This document shows positions 17,064-29,107 of a stretch of 64,000 nt of DNA, piece after piece. The translations under genes were made by a program, and so were the position numbers. Numbering within the stretch: position 1 is the first letter of the stretch; the number at the start of each line of letters is the position of its first letter. The notes under the pieces were generated by a model. That model did no database searches. It had not been told where the DNA came from and was given only the letters and a program-made list of their open reading frames with translations. The stretch spans positions 542,679-606,678 of the forward strand of contig UCEU01000001.1 in assembly GCA_900471485.1 (NCBI GenBank). Direction: 5' to 3'. This stretch comes from Hyphomicrobiales bacterium. Its GTDB lineage: Bacteria; Pseudomonadota; Alphaproteobacteria; Rhizobiales; Rhizobiaceae.

Positions 17064-18206
17064 ATGACAGCCGAGACGAGTGGACCGGAACATAATGGTT
17101 TGTTTCACATTCTGCGGCGAGAACGCCTGCTCGTGGCCAGCATCGGCACGGCGCTCGTGTTTTTGCTCTACGCCGAGCCAATCTTTGCGCTACTCGAAAA
17201 TCCGCTCTGGCTGACGCTCATCTTCTTCTGGCTCTTCTCAATCGTGCTCGCCTCGGCGCTGGCCGTCGTCCGGCATGCCGATCATCTGGCGGAACGGCTG
17301 GGCGAGCCTTACGGTACACTGATCCTCACGCTCGCGATCACCTCGATCGAGGTGACCGCGATCTCGGCGGTCATGTTTCACGGCGACAACAATCCGACGC
17401 TCGTCCGCGACACGCTGTTCGCCGTCGTCATGATCATCCTGAACGGCATGGTCGGGCTGTCGCTGCTGGTGGGCGGCTGGCGCCGGCATGAGCAGCATCA
17501 CAATCTGCAGGGCGCCAACGCCTATCTCGGGGTGATCGTTCCGCTGGCGACACTCAGCATGATCATGCCGAATTTCACTCATCCGACCAATGGCCCCGCC
17601 TATTCTCCCGTCCAGCAGACGGTCCTCGCTTTCATTTCCGTCGGCCTCTACGGCGTCTTTCTTGCGTTGCAGACAGGCCGTCACCGTGGCTTCTTCATCG
17701 ATGACAGCACCAACGACGGCGAGACGGCACATCATGACGATAGGCCCGGCTCGCTCTGGACGACGGTTATCCTGCTGTTTGCCCACATGGCGATCGTTGT
17801 GTTTCTCGTCGAGCAGCTTGCGCCGCCGATCGACTACTTCATCGAAACGCTTCACGCGCCGGCAGCGCTCGGCGGCATCGTCATGGCCGTTCTCGTCGCC
17901 ACGCCGGAGGCAATCAGCGCCGTGCGCGCCTCCGTTGCCAATCACCTACAGCGCTCGGTGAACATTTTCCTCGGGTCGGTCCTCTCGACGATCGGCCTGA
18001 CGGTGCCGGCGATGCTGATGATCAGCCATTTGAGCGGCCATCCCGTCGTGCTCGGCCTCGAACGCACGGACAGCGTCATGCTGATATTGACGCTTGCTCT
18101 CAGCATTATAACCTTCGCCAGCGGTCGCACGCATCTCATGCAGGGCGCCGTGCATTTGGTACTGTTCGTCGCTTATTTCCTGCTCATATTCGAAAGCCCG
18201 CTCTGA
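17064..18206 (+). CDS. ChaA-like calcium/sodium:proton antiporter
   Basis: 380 aa inner-membrane protein with about eleven hydrophobic helices in two CaCA halves. The conserved alpha-repeat glutamates are in 'LAITSIEVTAISAVM' in the first half and 'VLVATPEAISAVRASVANHL' in the second. A His/Asp-rich loop between the halves fits the cytoplasmic loop of ChaA. Length and motifs match E. coli ChaA. It starts 15 bp after the MliC-like gene and is followed after 16 bp by the DedA gene, so the three are probably co-transcribed. Confidence 0.85.
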   Translation: MTAETSGPEHNGLFHILRRERLLVASIGTALVFLLYAEPIFALLENPLWLTLIFFWLFSIVLASALAVVRHADHLAERLGEPYGTLILTLAITSIEVTAISAVMFHGDNNPTLVRDTLFAVVMIILNGMVGLSLLVGGWRRHEQHHNLQGANAYLGVIVPLATLSMIMPNFTHPTNGPAYSPVQQTVLAFISVGLYGVFLALQTGRHRGFFIDDSTNDGETAHHDDRPGSLWTTVILLFAHMAIVVFLVEQLAPPIDYFIETLHAPAALGGIVMAVLVATPEAISAVRASVANHLQRSVNIFLGSVLSTIGLTVPAMLMISHLSGHPVVLGLERTDSVMLILTLALSIITFASGRTHLMQGAVHLVLFVAYFLLIFESPL

Positions 18207-18222
18207 TATCAGGAGAGTTCGC

Positions 18223-18783
18223 TTGCAGCTTGAAAGCCTGATCGAGAACTATGGCCTGCTGGCAGTCCTGTTCGGCACGGCCTTCGAGGGCGAGACGGCG
18301 GCATTTCTCGGCGGCGTGGCAGCACACCGGCACCTGCTGGGTTACGCGGCCGCATCAATCACCGCTTCGGTTGGCTCGTTCAGCGCCGATCAGATGTTCT
18401 TCTATGCCGGGCGATACATGCGCCGCTTCAAGATCGTCCAACGCATCATCAGCAAGCCCGCCGTGAGCCAGGTGCACGCATTGCTCGAACGGCACCCGAC
18501 CGGCTTCGTCCTCGCCTTTCGTTTCCTGCCCGGCCTGCGCACCATCAGCCCCGTCGTCATCGGCACGACAACGATACCGGCAGCGCGCTTTCTCATCCTG
18601 AATGCCGTGGCGGCGACGGTCTGGGGGCAACTCTTCACTGGAGCGGGCTATCTGTTCGGGCAGGCTATCGAAAGCCTCCTGGGGCGCCTCTCGCTGCATA
18701 TCCACCTGTTGATCGCGCTTGCCGCAGCGATTGCGTTGCTCGTCGCAGGCTTTGCCATCCGCAGATATCGGATGGCCGACTGA
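18223..18783 (+). CDS. DedA-family membrane protein
   Basis: 186 aa. TTG 18223 is taken as the start because AGGAGAG lies 6-7 nt upstream. The DedA/SNARE-associated core is visible: 'FGTAFEGETAAFLGGVAAH', 'GSFSADQMFFYAGRYM' and the conserved 'FRFLPGLRTISPVVIG' with its arginines. Family members are inner-membrane proteins linked to phospholipid flipping and membrane potential. It is short for the family but complete. It follows the ChaA-like gene closely, suggesting a shared envelope or ion-homeostasis role (inference). Confidence 0.88.
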   Translation: MQLESLIENYGLLAVLFGTAFEGETAAFLGGVAAHRHLLGYAAASITASVGSFSADQMFFYAGRYMRRFKIVQRIISKPAVSQVHALLERHPTGFVLAFRFLPGLRTISPVVIGTTTIPAARFLILNAVAATVWGQLFTGAGYLFGQAIESLLGRLSLHIHLLIALAAAIALLVAGFAIRRYRMAD

Positions 18784-18890
18784 TCAATACGCCGCCATCC
18801 AGGATCATAAATTGCTTTCCAGCTTCGCGATTTACGCGCTTTACTAGAATATCCCACTTCGCTTATCCTCGATCTCAGGGGGGCGCGTCT

Positions 18891-19643
18891 ATGACGGCGT
18901 TGGAGACCGGAGGGATCGTAGCGGTATTGCTGGCTGGCGCGACGCTTGCCGGCGCCTGGACGAGCCGTCACCTGCCCGATCATCACCTGTCGACGGAATC
19001 GAAGGACGCGATAAAGCTCGCGACTGCGGTGGTGGGAACACTTTCGGCACTGGCACTCGGCTTTCTCGTGGCATCCGCCAAGTCGCGCTTCGACGACGCC
19101 GAGACCGAATTGCGGGGATCGGGCGCGCGCCTTGTGCTTCTCGATCGTGTGATGGCGCAATATGGTCCCGAGACGGCAGAGGCCCGCAAGCAGCTTGCGA
19201 AGCTGGTGGAAACCCGGATCGCCGACGGATGGGGTACGGCAACAGGAAACGAGCAGCAGAGCGATGATCCCGGCATCGAGCCCGTTCAACGGCAACTCCG
19301 GCTGCTCGATCCGCAGGGTGACGTCCAGCCCCTCGTCAAGGCGCGAGCGCTGGAGGTCAGCGGCGCCATTGCAGAGGCCCACTGGCTGGTGCTCGAGAGC
19401 GGCAACGAGGGACTTCCGACCGCCTTTCTTATCGTGCTCGCTTTCTGGCTGACCGTGATCTTCTACACGTTCGGGCTATTGTCACCGCACAACGGGACTG
19501 TCGTATCGGTCATCATCGTCTGTGCGCTGTCGGTCGGTGGCGCGATTTTCATAGTCAATGACATGGCTCACCCCTATGGCGGCCTGATCTACGTTTCGGA
19601 CGAGCCCTTGCGCATCGCATTGTCGCGCATGGGCCGTCAGTAA
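18891..19643 (+). CDS. DUF4239 / bestrophin-like membrane protein
   Basis: 250 aa with two N-terminal helices (about 5-23 and 44-62, the latter 'TAVVGTLSALALGFLVASA') and two C-terminal helices ('FLIVLAFWLTVIFYTFGLL' and the next about 25 residues on), separated by a soluble helical domain of about 120 residues. This is the DUF4239 layout, distantly likened to bestrophin anion channels. A GGGG stretch lies upstream of ATG 18891. It is 107 bp after the DedA gene and may have its own promoter. Function is unknown. Confidence 0.75.
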   Translation: MTALETGGIVAVLLAGATLAGAWTSRHLPDHHLSTESKDAIKLATAVVGTLSALALGFLVASAKSRFDDAETELRGSGARLVLLDRVMAQYGPETAEARKQLAKLVETRIADGWGTATGNEQQSDDPGIEPVQRQLRLLDPQGDVQPLVKARALEVSGAIAEAHWLVLESGNEGLPTAFLIVLAFWLTVIFYTFGLLSPHNGTVVSVIIVCALSVGGAIFIVNDMAHPYGGLIYVSDEPLRIALSRMGRQ

Positions 19644-19854
19644 GCTTCAGCGGGCGTCTCGATCCATCAACCGCTCGCATCGCATGCGGATGCAGTTTGC
19701 CCAACGCGATTTAACCGTAACGTACTTTCGCGGCCTTTTCGGCACTGCTTTCCTGCCAGACGGGCTGCCCGGTCGCAGCGTGCCATTGAGCCTATCGAGA
19801 ATGACCCGAGTTCGCGAATGATCTGAATCCCAACTGCCGGAGGTAGAGAAGACG

Positions 19855-21048
19855 ATGCTTGAAAAATGGCATGAACGGCTAGTGCTCATTCTCAGTCTTG
19901 CGGCGACGGCTGCGGCTTCCTCTTGCGACAGCGACAACAAATATGTCGCGCCGCCGCCGCCCGTGGTGCATGTGGCAACGCCTTTGAAGCAAACCGTCAA
20001 TCAGTGTCTGGAGCTGACGGGTAATACTGTGGCAATCAACTCCGTCGATATCGAAGCTCGCATCCAGGGCTTCCTGACCTCGGTCGACTATCAGGATGGC
20101 ACGGCGGTCAAGAAAGGCGACCAGCTCTTCAGCATCCAGCGCGACGCCTACGAGGCGCAGCTGGAGCAGGCAAAGGCGTCGCTTGCCTCCGCCCAGGCCT
20201 CTCAGGTCGGCGCCCAGCAGGAATACGACCGCCAGATCAACCTGTCGCGCCAGCAGGTAACCACGCAGACCAGCGTCGATTCCGCCCGGGCACAGCTGGA
20301 CGAGGCAAATGCCAATATCCTGAATGCCAAGGCCGGGCTCGATATCGCAACGATCAACCTCGGCTACACCACTGTGACCGCGCCGTTCGACGGCAGGGCG
20401 ACCAATCATCTGGTGGACGTCGGCGCGCTGGTCGGCGTCTCAGGTCCCACCAAGCTCGCAACGCTGGTCCAGATGGATCCTTTGAACGTCTACTTCAATG
20501 TCAGCGAGGCGCAGGTGCTGGCCATCAGGCAGGAACTGGTGCGGCAGGGGCGGACGCTGCAGCAGATCGATCTGCCGAATATCGTGGTCGAGATCGGGCT
20601 GCAGAGCGAGGAAGGGTACCCACACAAGGGTCATCTCGACTATGCCTCGCCGCAGGTCGATGCATCCACCGGCACGCTCTCGGTGCGCGGCGTTTTCGAA
20701 AACGGCAACCAGTCTCTTCTGCCGGGTTTGTTCGTCCGGGTCCGCGTTTCGGTGGGGAGGCGTGACGACATGCTGCTTGTGCCCGACACCGCCATCGGCA
20801 CCAACCAGCAGGGCAGCTACCTCCTTGTTGTCGGCGAGGACAATGTGCTGAAGCAGAAGCCGGTCAAGACAGGGCAACGCGACGGCGCGCTGCGCGTGAT
20901 CGAATCCGGGCTCGAGCCGCAGGATCTGGTGGTCGTCCAGGGCACGCAGCAGGCGGCGCCAGGTGCAAAGGTGGAGCCGCAGAAGGTCGAGATCGCCTCG
21001 GCGGAGACGAAGCCGACGGAGCCCGCCGCGAAAGCGAAGACGCCATGA
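19855..21048 (+). CDS. RND efflux periplasmic adaptor (MFP)
   Basis: 397 aa membrane-fusion protein of an AcrA-type pump. The N-terminal hydrophobic segment ends in 'AAASSC', a possible lipobox that would anchor it to the inner membrane. The lipoyl/barrel-sandwich half-motifs are 'VDIEARIQGFLTSVDYQDGT' and 'LGYTTVTAPFDGRATNHLVD', on either side of an alpha-hairpin rich in Gln and Ala. It ends in a charged, Pro/Lys/Glu-rich tail. ATG 19855 follows GGAGG. It is 30 bp upstream of the permease; no outer-membrane channel or regulator gene is adjacent. Confidence 0.92.
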   Translation: MLEKWHERLVLILSLAATAAASSCDSDNKYVAPPPPVVHVATPLKQTVNQCLELTGNTVAINSVDIEARIQGFLTSVDYQDGTAVKKGDQLFSIQRDAYEAQLEQAKASLASAQASQVGAQQEYDRQINLSRQQVTTQTSVDSARAQLDEANANILNAKAGLDIATINLGYTTVTAPFDGRATNHLVDVGALVGVSGPTKLATLVQMDPLNVYFNVSEAQVLAIRQELVRQGRTLQQIDLPNIVVEIGLQSEEGYPHKGHLDYASPQVDASTGTLSVRGVFENGNQSLLPGLFVRVRVSVGRRDDMLLVPDTAIGTNQQGSYLLVVGEDNVLKQKPVKTGQRDGALRVIESGLEPQDLVVVQGTQQAAPGAKVEPQKVEIASAETKPTEPAAKAKTP

Positions 21049-21078
21049 TCTTCCCCGTGAACGCTTGAGGCGACCATC

Positions 21079-24246
<3,168 letters not shown>

Positions 24247-24291
24247 ATAGCCATGCCGAATTCTTGGGCAACGCTGTCATCTTTTCGGCAG

Positions 24292-24339
24292 AAAATTTAT
24301 CATTCGATAAATTTTTGACCATTTGATAAATTTATGACG
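24292..24339. promoter_or_regulatory. Palindrome plus tandem 19-bp repeat upstream of rutA
   Basis: Perfect 10-bp inverted arms AAAATTTATC (24292-24301) and GATAAATTTT (24306-24315) surround 4 nt. The right half is also part of a 19-bp unit (24302-24320) directly repeated at 24321-24339 with 16 of 19 identical bases. This puts the core GATAAATTT in the same orientation two helical turns apart. It lies about 70-115 bp upstream of the predicted sigma-54 start, where an enhancer or operator would be expected. The protein that binds is unknown. Confidence 0.5.
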
Positions 24340-24381
24340 TAACATCGCTTCGTCGACGTTGATTTCATTGAGCTTTTCCAC

Positions 24382-24398
24382 TTGGCACGCGATCTGCA
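24382..24398 (+). promoter_or_regulatory. Sigma-54 (-24/-12) promoter of the rut operon
   Basis: TTGGCACGCGATCTGCA has GG at 24384-24385 and GC at 24396-24397, exactly 10 nt apart as sigma-54 requires, and matches TGGCACG-N4-TTGCA with one mismatch. The predicted start is near 24409, 50 nt before the rutA ATG. E. coli rut is known to be under NtrC/sigma-54 nitrogen control, so the match makes biological sense. Confidence 0.75.
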
Positions 24399-24415
24399 TT
24401 GAATACACCGAACCC

Positions 24416-24439
24416 AAGGCCGCAAGGCCGCAAGGCCGC
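24416..24439 (+). repeat. Three tandem copies of AAGGCCGC in the rut leader
   Basis: The 8-mer AAGGCCGC occurs three times without a gap between the predicted transcription start and the rutA ribosome site. It may be a slipped-strand repeat, or it may affect leader structure; no function is known. Confidence 0.6.
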
Positions 24440-24459
24440 TCGCTTCTCTGGAGAGCAAA

Positions 24460-25547
<1,088 letters not shown>

Positions 25548-25551
<4 letters not shown>

Positions 25552-26285
25552 ACGCCATCGTAACGGGATATCACGCCCCCGCCGAACGCTCGCAAAGCGT
25601 CACCCTGCCCGCCCGGCCGGAGCCGATCACCCTCAAGCCCAGCGAGACCGCCGTCGTCGTCGTCGACATGCAGAACGCCTATTCGACCGAAGGCGGCTAC
25701 GTCGATCTCGCCGGCTTCGATATCTCCGGCGCCAAGGGTACGATATCCAACATCAAGAAAACGCTGGACGCGGCGCGCGCCGCCGGCGTGCAGGTCATCT
25801 ACTTCCAGAACGGCTGGGACAAGGATTACGTCGAGGCCGGCGGACCGGGATCACCCAACTATCACAAGTCGAACGCGCTGAAGACCATGCGCGAGCGGCC
25901 GGAGTTGCAGGGCCAGCTTCTCGCCAAGGGCACCTGGGACTACGCGATCATCGACGAACTGCAGCCGCAGCCGGGCGATATCCTGGTGCCCAAGACCCGC
26001 TATAGCGGTTTCTTCAACACCAACATGGACAGCGTGCTGCGCGCCCGTGGCATCCGCAATCTGGTCTTCGTCGGCATCGCCACCAATGTCTGCGTCGAGA
26101 GCTCGCTGCGCGATGCCTTCCACCTCGAATATTTCGGCGTGATGCTAGAGGACGCGACCCATCATCTCGGTCCCGATTTCATTCAGCAGGCGACGGTCTA
26201 CAACGTCGAGAAATTCTTCGGTTGGGTCGCCACCGTCAACGATTTCTGCGGCGTCATCAGCCAAGCCGCGCCCGTAAAAGCCTGA
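25548..26285 (+). CDS. rutB: RutB, ureidoacrylate amidohydrolase
   Basis: 245 aa isochorismatase-like hydrolase that releases carbamate/ammonia from the ring-opened product to give aminoacrylate (peracid). The catalytic Asp is in '[10 protein letters not shown]' (Asp40) and the nucleophile Cys in '[18 protein letters not shown]'; the '[19 protein letters not shown]' stretch is typical. ATG 25548 overlaps the rutA stop as ATGA, so an earlier in-frame codon was not used. Confidence 0.95.
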
Positions 26286-26313
26286 TCAGACAAATCCAAG
26301 GAGAAAAGACGTT

Positions 26314-26703
26314 ATGCCGAAGTCGATTATCGTCCCCGAGGGAACGCAGAAGCCGATCGCTCCCTATTCGCCCGGCACGCTTGCCGATGGCATCGTGTAT
26401 GTCTCGGGCACCCTGCCCTTCGACAAGAACAACGACGTCGTTCACGTGGGCGACGCCGGCGCCCAGACCCGGCATGTGCTTGAGATCATCAAGTCGGTGA
26501 TCGAGACGGCCGGTGGCACGATGGAAGACGTCACCATGAACCATATCTTCGTGACCGACTGGGCGAACTATCAGGCCGTGAACGCCGTCTATGCCGAGTA
26601 TTTCCCGGGTGACAAACCGGCCCGCTACTGCGTGCAGTGCGGCCTCGTCAAGCCGGACGCGCTGGTCGAGATCGCGACCGTCGCCCATATCGGCAAGAAA
26701 TAG
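26314..26703 (+). CDS. rutC: RutC, RidA-family aminoacrylate (peracid) deaminase/reductase
   Basis: 129 aa YjgF/RidA-family trimer subunit acting on the aminoacrylate intermediate. Seen: '[20 protein letters not shown]', '[14 protein letters not shown]' and the conserved Arg in '[20 protein letters not shown]'. AAGGAG lies about 10 nt before ATG 26314. It sits between rutB (28 bp) and rutD (8 bp), which separates it from generic RidA proteins. Confidence 0.94.
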   Translation: MPKSIIVPEGTQKPIAPYSPGTLADGIVYVSGTLPFDKNNDVVHVGDAGAQTRHVLEIIKSVIETAGGTMEDVTMNHIFVTDWANYQAVNAVYAEYFPGDKPARYCVQCGLVKPDALVEIATVAHIGKK

Positions 26704-26711
26704 TGAGCTCC

Positions 26712-27506
26712 ATGCATTTCGACGTTCACGGACGCATGGAGCCCACGGCGCCGACCATCATCCTGTCGTCGGGTCTCGGAGGCTCGGGCGGCTATTGGGC
26801 ACCGCAGCTCGACGCTCTCGCCGACCGTTATCGCGTGGTCACATATGACCATCGCGGAACCGGCCGGACCGGCGGCGAAGTGCCGGCAGAAGGCGGCATC
26901 TCTGTCATGGCCGACGATGTTCTGGAGATCGTCGATCGCCTGAATCTCAAGCGCTTCGATTTCATGGGACATGCGCTTGGCGGCCTCATCGGCCTCGATA
27001 TCGCCCTGCGTCGTCCCGATCTTATTAGCCGTCTTGTTCTCGTCAACGCCTGGAGCAAGGCCGATCCGCATTCAGGCCGCTGCTTCGACGTCCGCATCGC
27101 CTTGCTGGAGCACGCCGGCGTCCCCGCCTTCATCAAGGCCCAACCGCTGTTTCTCTACCCGGCTGTCTGGATGTCTGAGAATGCCGAGCGCATGGACGCC
27201 GACGAACGGCACGGCGTTGCGACCTTCCAGGGCAAGACCAACATCCTGCGGCGGATCGCGGCACTACGCACCTTCGATATCGATCGACGACTTTCGGAGA
27301 TCAAAGCCCCGACGCTTGTGGTGGCCACCCGTGACGATCTGCTCGTACCCTACACCCGTTCGCTGAAACTGGCTGAGGGCTTGCCGAATGCGGAACTTGC
27401 CTTGACCGATTTCGGCGGCCACGCGGTCAATATCGTGGAGCCTGATACCTTCAACGATACCGTCTTGCGCTTCCTAAGCGCCGCGCCCAACGAGCCGGGA
27501 CGGTAG
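26712..27506 (+). CDS. rutD: RutD, aminoacrylate hydrolase-like alpha/beta hydrolase
   Basis: 264 aa alpha/beta-hydrolase fold protein proposed to speed aminoacrylate breakdown. Seen: 'ILSSGLGGSGGYWAPQLDAL', 'YDHRGTGRT' and 'FLYPAVWMSENAERMDADE'. The nucleophile elbow reads 'GHALGG', with Ala where most hydrolases have Ser; from memory E. coli RutD has the same GHALG, so this is a family trait. ATG 26712 was chosen; GTG 26703, overlapping the rutC stop, is in frame. It belongs to the rut operon. Confidence 0.92.
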   Translation: MHFDVHGRMEPTAPTIILSSGLGGSGGYWAPQLDALADRYRVVTYDHRGTGRTGGEVPAEGGISVMADDVLEIVDRLNLKRFDFMGHALGGLIGLDIALRRPDLISRLVLVNAWSKADPHSGRCFDVRIALLEHAGVPAFIKAQPLFLYPAVWMSENAERMDADERHGVATFQGKTNILRRIAALRTFDIDRRLSEIKAPTLVVATRDDLLVPYTRSLKLAEGLPNAELALTDFGGHAVNIVEPDTFNDTVLRFLSAAPNEPGR

Positions 27507-27610
27507 AATTGGCAATAGCAGACAAAACGGCTCTCGAAAGCATCCCACCCGCCGTTGAGCTTGGCATGAGCGTGCGTCATAAGCAGGCCCGCTTGCAGAA
27601 GGAGATTTGA

Positions 27611-28132
27611 ATGTCGGTTTCACCGTTGCCCAGGGCCGCCGCGACCGCACCTTCGACGAAAGACATGAAGCAGGAATATCGTGACGCCATGGCGCGCCTC
27701 GGTGCTGCGGTTCATATCGTCACCACCGACGGCCCGGCCGGCGTTGCGGGTTTCGCGGCAACCGCCGTCTGCAGCGTCACCGACAGCCCGCCGACCTTGC
27801 TGGTCTGCCTGAACCGCTCGTCCTCGGCTTACGCCGCCGTCAGCGCCAACGGCGTCGTCTGCGTCAACACGCTCGAGGGAGGGCATGCGGATCTGAGCCG
27901 TCTCTTCGGCGGCAAGACGCCGGTGAAGGAGCGTTTCGAGGGCGCCACCTGGGCGAAGCTTGCAACCGGCGCTCCAGTGCTCGATAATGCGCTGGTGTCG
28001 TTCGACTGCGAGATAAAGACCATCGCCGACGGCGGCACGCACGACATCCTCATCTGCGAGGTGACGGCGATCCGCGAGAACGACGGCGGCAAGGCCCTGA
28101 TCTACTTCAACCGCGACTATCACGTGCTGTAA
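27611..28132 (+). CDS. rutF: RutF, FMN reductase
   Basis: 173 aa flavin reductase of the HpaC/RutF family that gives RutA its reduced FMN from NADH. Seen: '[20 protein letters not shown]', '[20 protein letters not shown]', '[10 protein letters not shown]' and the final '[11 protein letters not shown]'. AGGAG lies 6 nt before ATG 27611. A 104-bp gap after rutD holds a short open frame but no rutE. It is the last gene of the rut operon, and no rutG transporter follows. Confidence 0.94.
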   Translation: MSVSPLPRAAATAPSTKDMKQEYRDAMARLGAAVHIVTTDGPAGVAGFAATAVCSVTDSPPTLLVCLNRSSSAYAAVSANGVVCVNTLEGGHADLSRLFGGKTPVKERFEGATWAKLATGAPVLDNALVSFDCEIKTIADGGTHDILICEVTAIRENDGGKALIYFNRDYHVL

Positions 28133-28147
28133 GCGGCCAAACCGGTC

Positions 28148-28948
28148 TCAGTACTGCTCGATATCGCCGGTTTCCGATTGCGCGAGCGTCAGCGGATAGC
28201 GCTCGGGGTGATGGATCAACGCAGTCAAATTGACCGGCCTGTTTCGATCGTCGAAGGCAATCTGATCGACGGTCAGGACCGCCGCAGGTGGCTGCAGGTC
28301 CAGCATGCCCGCTTCCTCCGGCGAAGCGAGCCGAGCGCTGAGCGTCGTCTGTCCGCGCGCCGGGTGGATATGATGGTGATTGCGCAGCTCGGCGTAAAGC
28401 GAGCGGTTGCCCATCGTCCAATCGAGATCCAGAAGCCCCGGAAAACGACCGGCCGGCAGCCAGTCGGTCTGGATGACGACGGGCACGTCGTCCAGTAATC
28501 TCAAGCGTGACAGGACAACGACATCCGCACCCGGTGGCAGGAACAGCGGGCGGCTGATTTCGAGCGGCGCGCGAATAATTCGCGCCTCGATCAGGCGGTT
28601 TCCCGGAACGCGGCCGTTCGAGACCGCCGTGCTCGTAAAGCTCTTCAGCACCTGCAGTTCGAACCCGCCGCTATGCTCGGCAACGTACAACCCCTTGCCG
28701 GGCTGGCTGGTGACCACGCCCTGCTGCATTAGTTCGCGGATCGCATGGCGGATGGTGATACGGCTGACATCGAAGAGATCGACGAGTTCGCGCTCGGAAG
28801 GCAGCTTGCCCCGTAAGGGCAGCTTGCCGTTGCGGATCGAGGTCAACAGCGCGTCGTAGACTTGCTTGTGGAGCGGTCGGGGATCTCCGCGATCCACCAG
28901 ACTCTGCGGCATGCCGGATAGCGAGGTTTCCAGTTGCCGCTTGTTCAA
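28148..28948 (-). CDS. GntR/HutC-family regulator with UTRA domain
   Basis: 266 aa from TTG 28948, chosen because AGGAAGG sits 6 nt upstream. Longer starts (29011, 29092) would run through a palindromic operator. The N-terminal winged helix-turn-helix has 'LPSERELVDLFDVSRITIRH' and 'GKGLYVAEHSGG'; the C-terminal UTRA effector domain has 'RLRLLDDVPVVIQTDWLP' and 'DRNRPVNLTALIHHPERY'. The family senses small metabolites, often sugar phosphates or histidine derivatives. It is divergent from the ABC importer operon and probably represses it and itself. Confidence 0.9.
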   Translation of the reverse strand: MNKRQLETSLSGMPQSLVDRGDPRPLHKQVYDALLTSIRNGKLPLRGKLPSERELVDLFDVSRITIRHAIRELMQQGVVTSQPGKGLYVAEHSGGFELQVLKSFTSTAVSNGRVPGNRLIEARIIRAPLEISRPLFLPPGADVVVLSRLRLLDDVPVVIQTDWLPAGRFPGLLDLDWTMGNRSLYAELRNHHHIHPARGQTTLSARLASPEEAGMLDLQPPAAVLTVDQIAFDDRNRPVNLTALIHHPERYPLTLAQSETGDIEQY

Positions 28949-29019
28949 ATCGTGCCTTCCTATGCTGACGTGTGCTGAAACACTCTCCACGCAAATCTCG
29001 CGAAAGTCCATATTGACAT

Positions 29020-29037
29020 GACTGGATATAACCAGTC
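29020..29037. promoter_or_regulatory. GntR/HutC-type operator
   Basis: Perfect 6-bp inverted arms GACTGG (29020-29025) and CCAGTC (29032-29037) surround ATATAA. The core ACTGGATATAACCAGT has the CTGG-N6-CCAG shape known for HutC/DasR-type regulators. It lies between the divergent regulator and the ABC binding-protein gene, about 70 bp from each start. Confidence 0.7.
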
Positions 29038-29107
29038 CTATTACGCCCATAAGAAACCGTAAGAGTTTCGATAGAGACCGAAGCGTTATCAAAAAAGGGA
29101 ACAGTTC

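Noticed and set aside
24317..24330. RutR-type operator (TTGACCA-N2-TGGTCAA) upstream of rutA
   Set aside because: The left half is exact but the right half matches only 5 of 7, and no rutR gene is in the window; the stronger structure here is the 10-bp palindrome and 19-bp repeat.
26712..27506. RutD as an inactive hydrolase because the nucleophile Ser is Ala
   Set aside because: As far as I recall the same GHALG stretch occurs in E. coli RutD, so it is a family feature rather than damage.
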